Source of the DNA: Anaerolineaceae bacterium
GTDB lineage: Bacteria; Chloroflexota; Anaerolineae; JAAYZQ01
Length of the DNA stretch: 9,703 bases
NCBI GenBank assembly: GCA_012514775.1
Contig: JAAYZQ010000014.1
Coordinates: 1 to 9,703 of the forward strand
Direction: 5' to 3'
Below, one piece after another: positions 7,412 to 9,703 of the stretch. The position numbers and the translations under genes are program-made. The first letter of the stretch is position 1; each line of letters opens with the position of its first letter. The notes under the pieces were generated by a model that worked only from the letters and a program-made list of their open reading frames with translations, was not told where the DNA came from and searched no databases.

Positions 7412-9448
7412 CTAGATCGTCCCGAACCCGACCTCGGAAGTGGGCGGCATCCCGGACAGCTTCAGGGGCAGGGTGATGGTAAAGGTCGTCCCTTTGCCCT
7501 CTTCGCTCTGCACCTGGATCTGGCCGCGGTGCATCTTGACGATGCCATAAACGATGGCCAGGCCGAGGCCCGTACCCTTGCCCAGCGGCTTGGTGGTGTA
7601 GAACGGGTTGAACAGCTTGGCGCGGTTCTCCTCCGAGATGCCCGTGCCCTGGTCGGCCACCGAGATCCTGACCCCCTGGCCCAGGGGCGCCAGGCGGGTG
7701 GTGATGGTCAGCGTTCCGCCGCCCTTGGACTCCATGGCTTCCGCCCCATTTTCCATGAGGTTGATAAAGACCTGCTGCAGTTGCAGGGGATCGGCCTGGA
7801 TGTCGGGCACCTCCGGGTCCAGCTCCAGCGCGAGGCGCACGTTCTTGAACTTCGGGTTCGGCGCCTGCTCCTCGGCCATGCGGCGGAGCAGGTCGTTCAG
7901 GTCCGTGGGGCGGGCCATGATCTGGTTCTGCCGCGCAAAGTCCAGCAGGTTGCGGACGATGGACTTGCAGCGGTTGGTCTCGGCGATCACCCGCTCCAGG
8001 TCATCGCGGTGCGGGTCCTTCTCGGGCGTCTCTTTGAAGACGACGTTGGAATAGAGCAGGATGGTGCCCAGGGGGTTGTTCAGCTCGTGGGCCACGCCGG
8101 CGGCGAGCTGGCCCATGGACGCCAGTTTTTCCTTCTGGAGCAGCTCTTTCTGGGTTTCCTGGAGGGTCTCGGCCATGTTCTCGAAGGCGCGCAGCAGCTT
8201 TTGCTGGGTCTCTTGCAGGGCTTCAACCATGCTGTTAAAGGTGCGGCCCAACACGGCCAGCTCGCCCTGGCCCCGGGGATGGACCCGCGCGGTCATGTCG
8301 CCCTGGGCGACCCGCTGGTTGGCCCGCACCAGCTCGGCGATGGGCCGCAGGATGACCCTGGAGACCGGGATGGCAATCACCCCGGCCAGGACGATGGAGA
8401 CGAGAGCAATGAGGGCCACCTGGTTGGACATGCTGGTGGACAGGGACCGCAGGCCCGACTCGAGGGCCCCGACATAGATGCTGCCTACGACGTCGCCCGT
8501 ATAGCTGCGCAGCGGCTCGTAGCGCGTGATGTACCACTTGTCGACGACGTAGGCGCGCCCCACATAGTCCAGCCCCTGGAGCAGCACGCGCTGGTATACG
8601 TCCTCGGAGATGCGGGTGCCCACGGCCCGCTCTTCGTGTTCGGTCATGACGTTGGTGGAGACGCGCATGTCGCCGAAAAAGATGGTGACCGTGTCGACGC
8701 CGGCGACCTCCTTGATGCGATCCACCAGCGTAAAGTCGTTGTTCAGCAGGTGGGCGGAGAGGACGGCGCCCACGACCCGGCCGTCGTCCCCCGTCAGCGG
8801 CCTGACGCCCATGAGCGCCAGCCCGGCCGTCCCTTCCCGCGGGTCAAAGGGCTCGGGCATGGCCCTGGGCGTGTCCACCAGGGCGATGAGTGCCTGGTCG
8901 TCGAGGCCGACCTGCTGCAACAGCTCTGCCGGCGCGATCTCGGTCGCCGCCTGGGGCTCGCCCGTGGCCAGCACCTCTTCCACGATGGGCAGGCCGGCCA
9001 GGCTGCCCGACGTGAGCATGGGCAGCAGCTCGTTCTCCGCCGAAATGACCCGGCCCACGACAATGTTGCCGCGGGCGTCGAGGACGGCAATGACGTGGGT
9101 GCCGCCCAGGGACAGGACGGTGATCTTGTTGGTGATCTGCTGGTCGATGAGCCGCTGCGCGTCGGGCCGGTCGCGGATGGCGTCGGGGAGGGCGTCGTTC
9201 ACCCAGGGGTCGAGGGCCAACCGGTAGCTAATGGCGGCCACTTCGTCCAGCTTGAGCCCGTAGAATGCGTTTGCCAGGTCCATGTCGCGGGCCACCAGGT
9301 CGGTCTCAGCCGTCTCCAGGTAGTCGCGGATTACCTGCGACACGGCCAGCGCGTTCAGGCCCACGGTGAGGGCAGCCACCAGGGAAAAACAGGCAACCAG
9401 AACGATCTGCAGGCGCCTGTCCAGAAGCAGCGACAGAAGACGTCTCAT
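7412..9448 (-). CDS. Membrane sensor histidine kinase (Cache-like sensor, HAMP, HisKA, HATPase)
   Basis: The 678-residue protein starts at ATG 9446-9448 with AAAGGAG 9 nt upstream and ends with TAG at 7412-7414. TM1 is about residues 14-36 and TM2 about 342-364. The roughly 305 residues between are extracytoplasmic and look like a double-Cache sensor (VIAVLDARGNIVVGR; VVDKWYITRYEPLRSYTGDVVGSIYVG). HAMP follows (about 365-417), then a coiled coil with two LQETQ..LL units (411-419, 429-437). HisKA has H454 in GVAHELNNPLG. HATPase has the N box NLMENGAEAM (N563/N567), D599 in DQGTG, the F box NPFYTTK and GKGTGLGL from 624. All catalytic motifs are intact. No partner regulator is adjacent except the convergent REC-kinase. 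The ligand is unknown; Cache domains of this type often bind small organic molecules. Confidence 0.93.
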   Translation of the reverse strand: MRRLLSLLLDRRLQIVLVACFSLVAALTVGLNALAVSQVIRDYLETAETDLVARDMDLANAFYGLKLDEVAAISYRLALDPWVNDALPDAIRDRPDAQRLIDQQITNKITVLSLGGTHVIAVLDARGNIVVGRVISAENELLPMLTSGSLAGLPIVEEVLATGEPQAATEIAPAELLQQVGLDDQALIALVDTPRAMPEPFDPREGTAGLALMGVRPLTGDDGRVVGAVLSAHLLNNDFTLVDRIKEVAGVDTVTIFFGDMRVSTNVMTEHEERAVGTRISEDVYQRVLLQGLDYVGRAYVVDKWYITRYEPLRSYTGDVVGSIYVGALESGLRSLSTSMSNQVALIALVSIVLAGVIAIPVSRVILRPIAELVRANQRVAQGDMTARVHPRGQGELAVLGRTFNSMVEALQETQQKLLRAFENMAETLQETQKELLQKEKLASMGQLAAGVAHELNNPLGTILLYSNVVFKETPEKDPHRDDLERVIAETNRCKSIVRNLLDFARQNQIMARPTDLNDLLRRMAEEQAPNPKFKNVRLALELDPEVPDIQADPLQLQQVFINLMENGAEAMESKGGGTLTITTRLAPLGQGVRISVADQGTGISEENRAKLFNPFYTTKPLGKGTGLGLAIVYGIVKMHRGQIQVQSEEGKGTTFTITLPLKLSGMPPTSEVGFGTI

Positions 9449-9457
9449 CCCTTTGTG

Positions 9458-9465
9458 ACTCCTTT
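9458..9465 (-). promoter_or_regulatory. Shine-Dalgarno site of the sensor kinase gene
   Basis: On the minus strand AAAGGAGT lies 9 nt before the ATG at 9448, ideal spacing, and fixes the start. Confidence 0.75.
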
Positions 9466-9516
9466 GCCAGTCCGAACTCTCCTCGCCCTTGAGGCACGGA
9501 GGTCTAGGCTGTGAAA

Positions 9517-9545
9517 ACTATAACACGGCGCCCCCGGGCTGTCAA
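9517..9545 (-). promoter_or_regulatory. Sigma70-type promoter of the sensor kinase gene
   Basis: On the minus strand TTGACA (9545-9540) is followed by 17 nt and TATAGT (9522-9517): six of six and five of six matches to the bacterial consensus at optimal spacing. Transcription would start near 9510, giving a leader of about 60 nt. The AT-rich -10 stands out in GC-rich surroundings. Confidence 0.8.
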
Positions 9546-9581
9546 GATGGCGGCGGTCGCTGCCCCTGCAACTCCGACACC

Positions 9582-9703
9582 CCGTCCGCGCCCCGGACTC
9601 CCCGACTTGTCGGGGGCCAGGCCGTCGTCCCTGCGCGCCTGCCCCGACAAGTCGGGGGCTCCAGAGCCGTCCGCGCCCCGGACTCCCCGACTTGTCGGGG
9701 GCC
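9582..9703. repeat. Palindromic intergenic repeat cluster (two direct 37-bp copies and one inverted core)
   Basis: An identical 37-bp unit occurs at 9582-9618 and 9667-9703, the second touching the window edge and perhaps longer. Each contains a palindrome with 7-bp arms CCCCGAC/GTCGGGG around TT (9600-9615 and 9685-9700). Between them an inverted core with AA at the centre lies at 9642-9657. The cores start 42 and 43 nt apart. This looks like a REP- or MITE-type dispersed element. No gene is visible in 9546-9703; 9546-9581 shows nothing recognisable. Confidence 0.85.

Noticed and set aside
7529..9514. A 661-codon plus-strand open frame opposite the sensor kinase
   Set aside because: It is the antisense shadow of a complete kinase with all motifs, its composition is dominated by Gly, Asp, His and Gln, and it has no domain.
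9489..9524. Divergent plus-strand promoter (TTGAGG ... TATAAC) in the kinase upstream region
   Set aside because: The spacing is 24 nt, too long for sigma70, and no plus-strand gene starts before the window ends.
9582..9703. CRISPR array
   Set aside because: Only three cores are present, one inverted, each palindromic at its centre, and no cas gene is visible.

Overview
The window is bacterial, GC-rich DNA. It carries the distal part of an operon for a cytoplasmic, flavin-based electron-bifurcating formate dehydrogenase / heterodisulfide-reductase-type complex, followed by two signalling genes. Three of the five operon genes contain an in-frame UGA exactly where their families carry a conserved Cys or Sec. 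Each UGA is followed within about 30 nt by a stable hairpin with a G at the start of its apical loop, which is the layout of a bacterial SECIS element. Archaeal SECIS elements lie in untranslated regions, so this points to a bacterium with selenocysteine machinery. Strong Shine-Dalgarno sites and a near-consensus sigma70 promoter agree. The phylum cannot be fixed from sequence alone. An anaerobe such as a Chloroflexota (Anaerolineae-like) or a sulfate-reducer-type lineage is my guess, at low confidence.

Positions 3-6066, plus strand: a tightly spaced operon (gaps of 1-18 nt). It holds (1) the C-terminal part of an HdrD/HdrB-like CCG-domain Fe-S protein, cut by the window edge; (2) hdrA, 658 aa with Sec196; (3) mvhD, 140 aa with Sec69; (4) a 259-aa FrhB/FdhB-like Fe-S adaptor; and (5) fdhA, 691 aa with Sec138 and a GTG start. 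Read as ordinary genes, hdrA, mvhD and fdhA would each be split into two fragments. They are intact when UGA is read as selenocysteine. By analogy with Hdr-Fdh complexes of methanogens and bacteria, formate electrons should pass from FdhA through the adaptor and MvhD to the FAD of HdrA. There they would be split between ferredoxin and the acceptor reduced by the CCG subunit. The last acceptor is unknown.

Positions 6067-7411: a gap with a perfect 14-bp inverted repeat, then a soluble REC-HisKA-HATPase hybrid (6152-7309), then a perfect 20-bp inverted repeat that can serve as a shared terminator for the convergent genes.

Positions 7412-9448, minus strand: a membrane sensor histidine kinase with a large Cache-like extracytoplasmic region, HAMP, a repeated coiled coil and a kinase core. 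A TTGACA-17-TATAGT promoter (9517-9545) drives it. The last 120 bases hold a short palindromic repeat family: two identical 37-bp copies flanking an inverted core copy.

No selA, selB, selC or selD, no mobile element gene, no CRISPR array, and no tRNA or rRNA gene were seen in the window.
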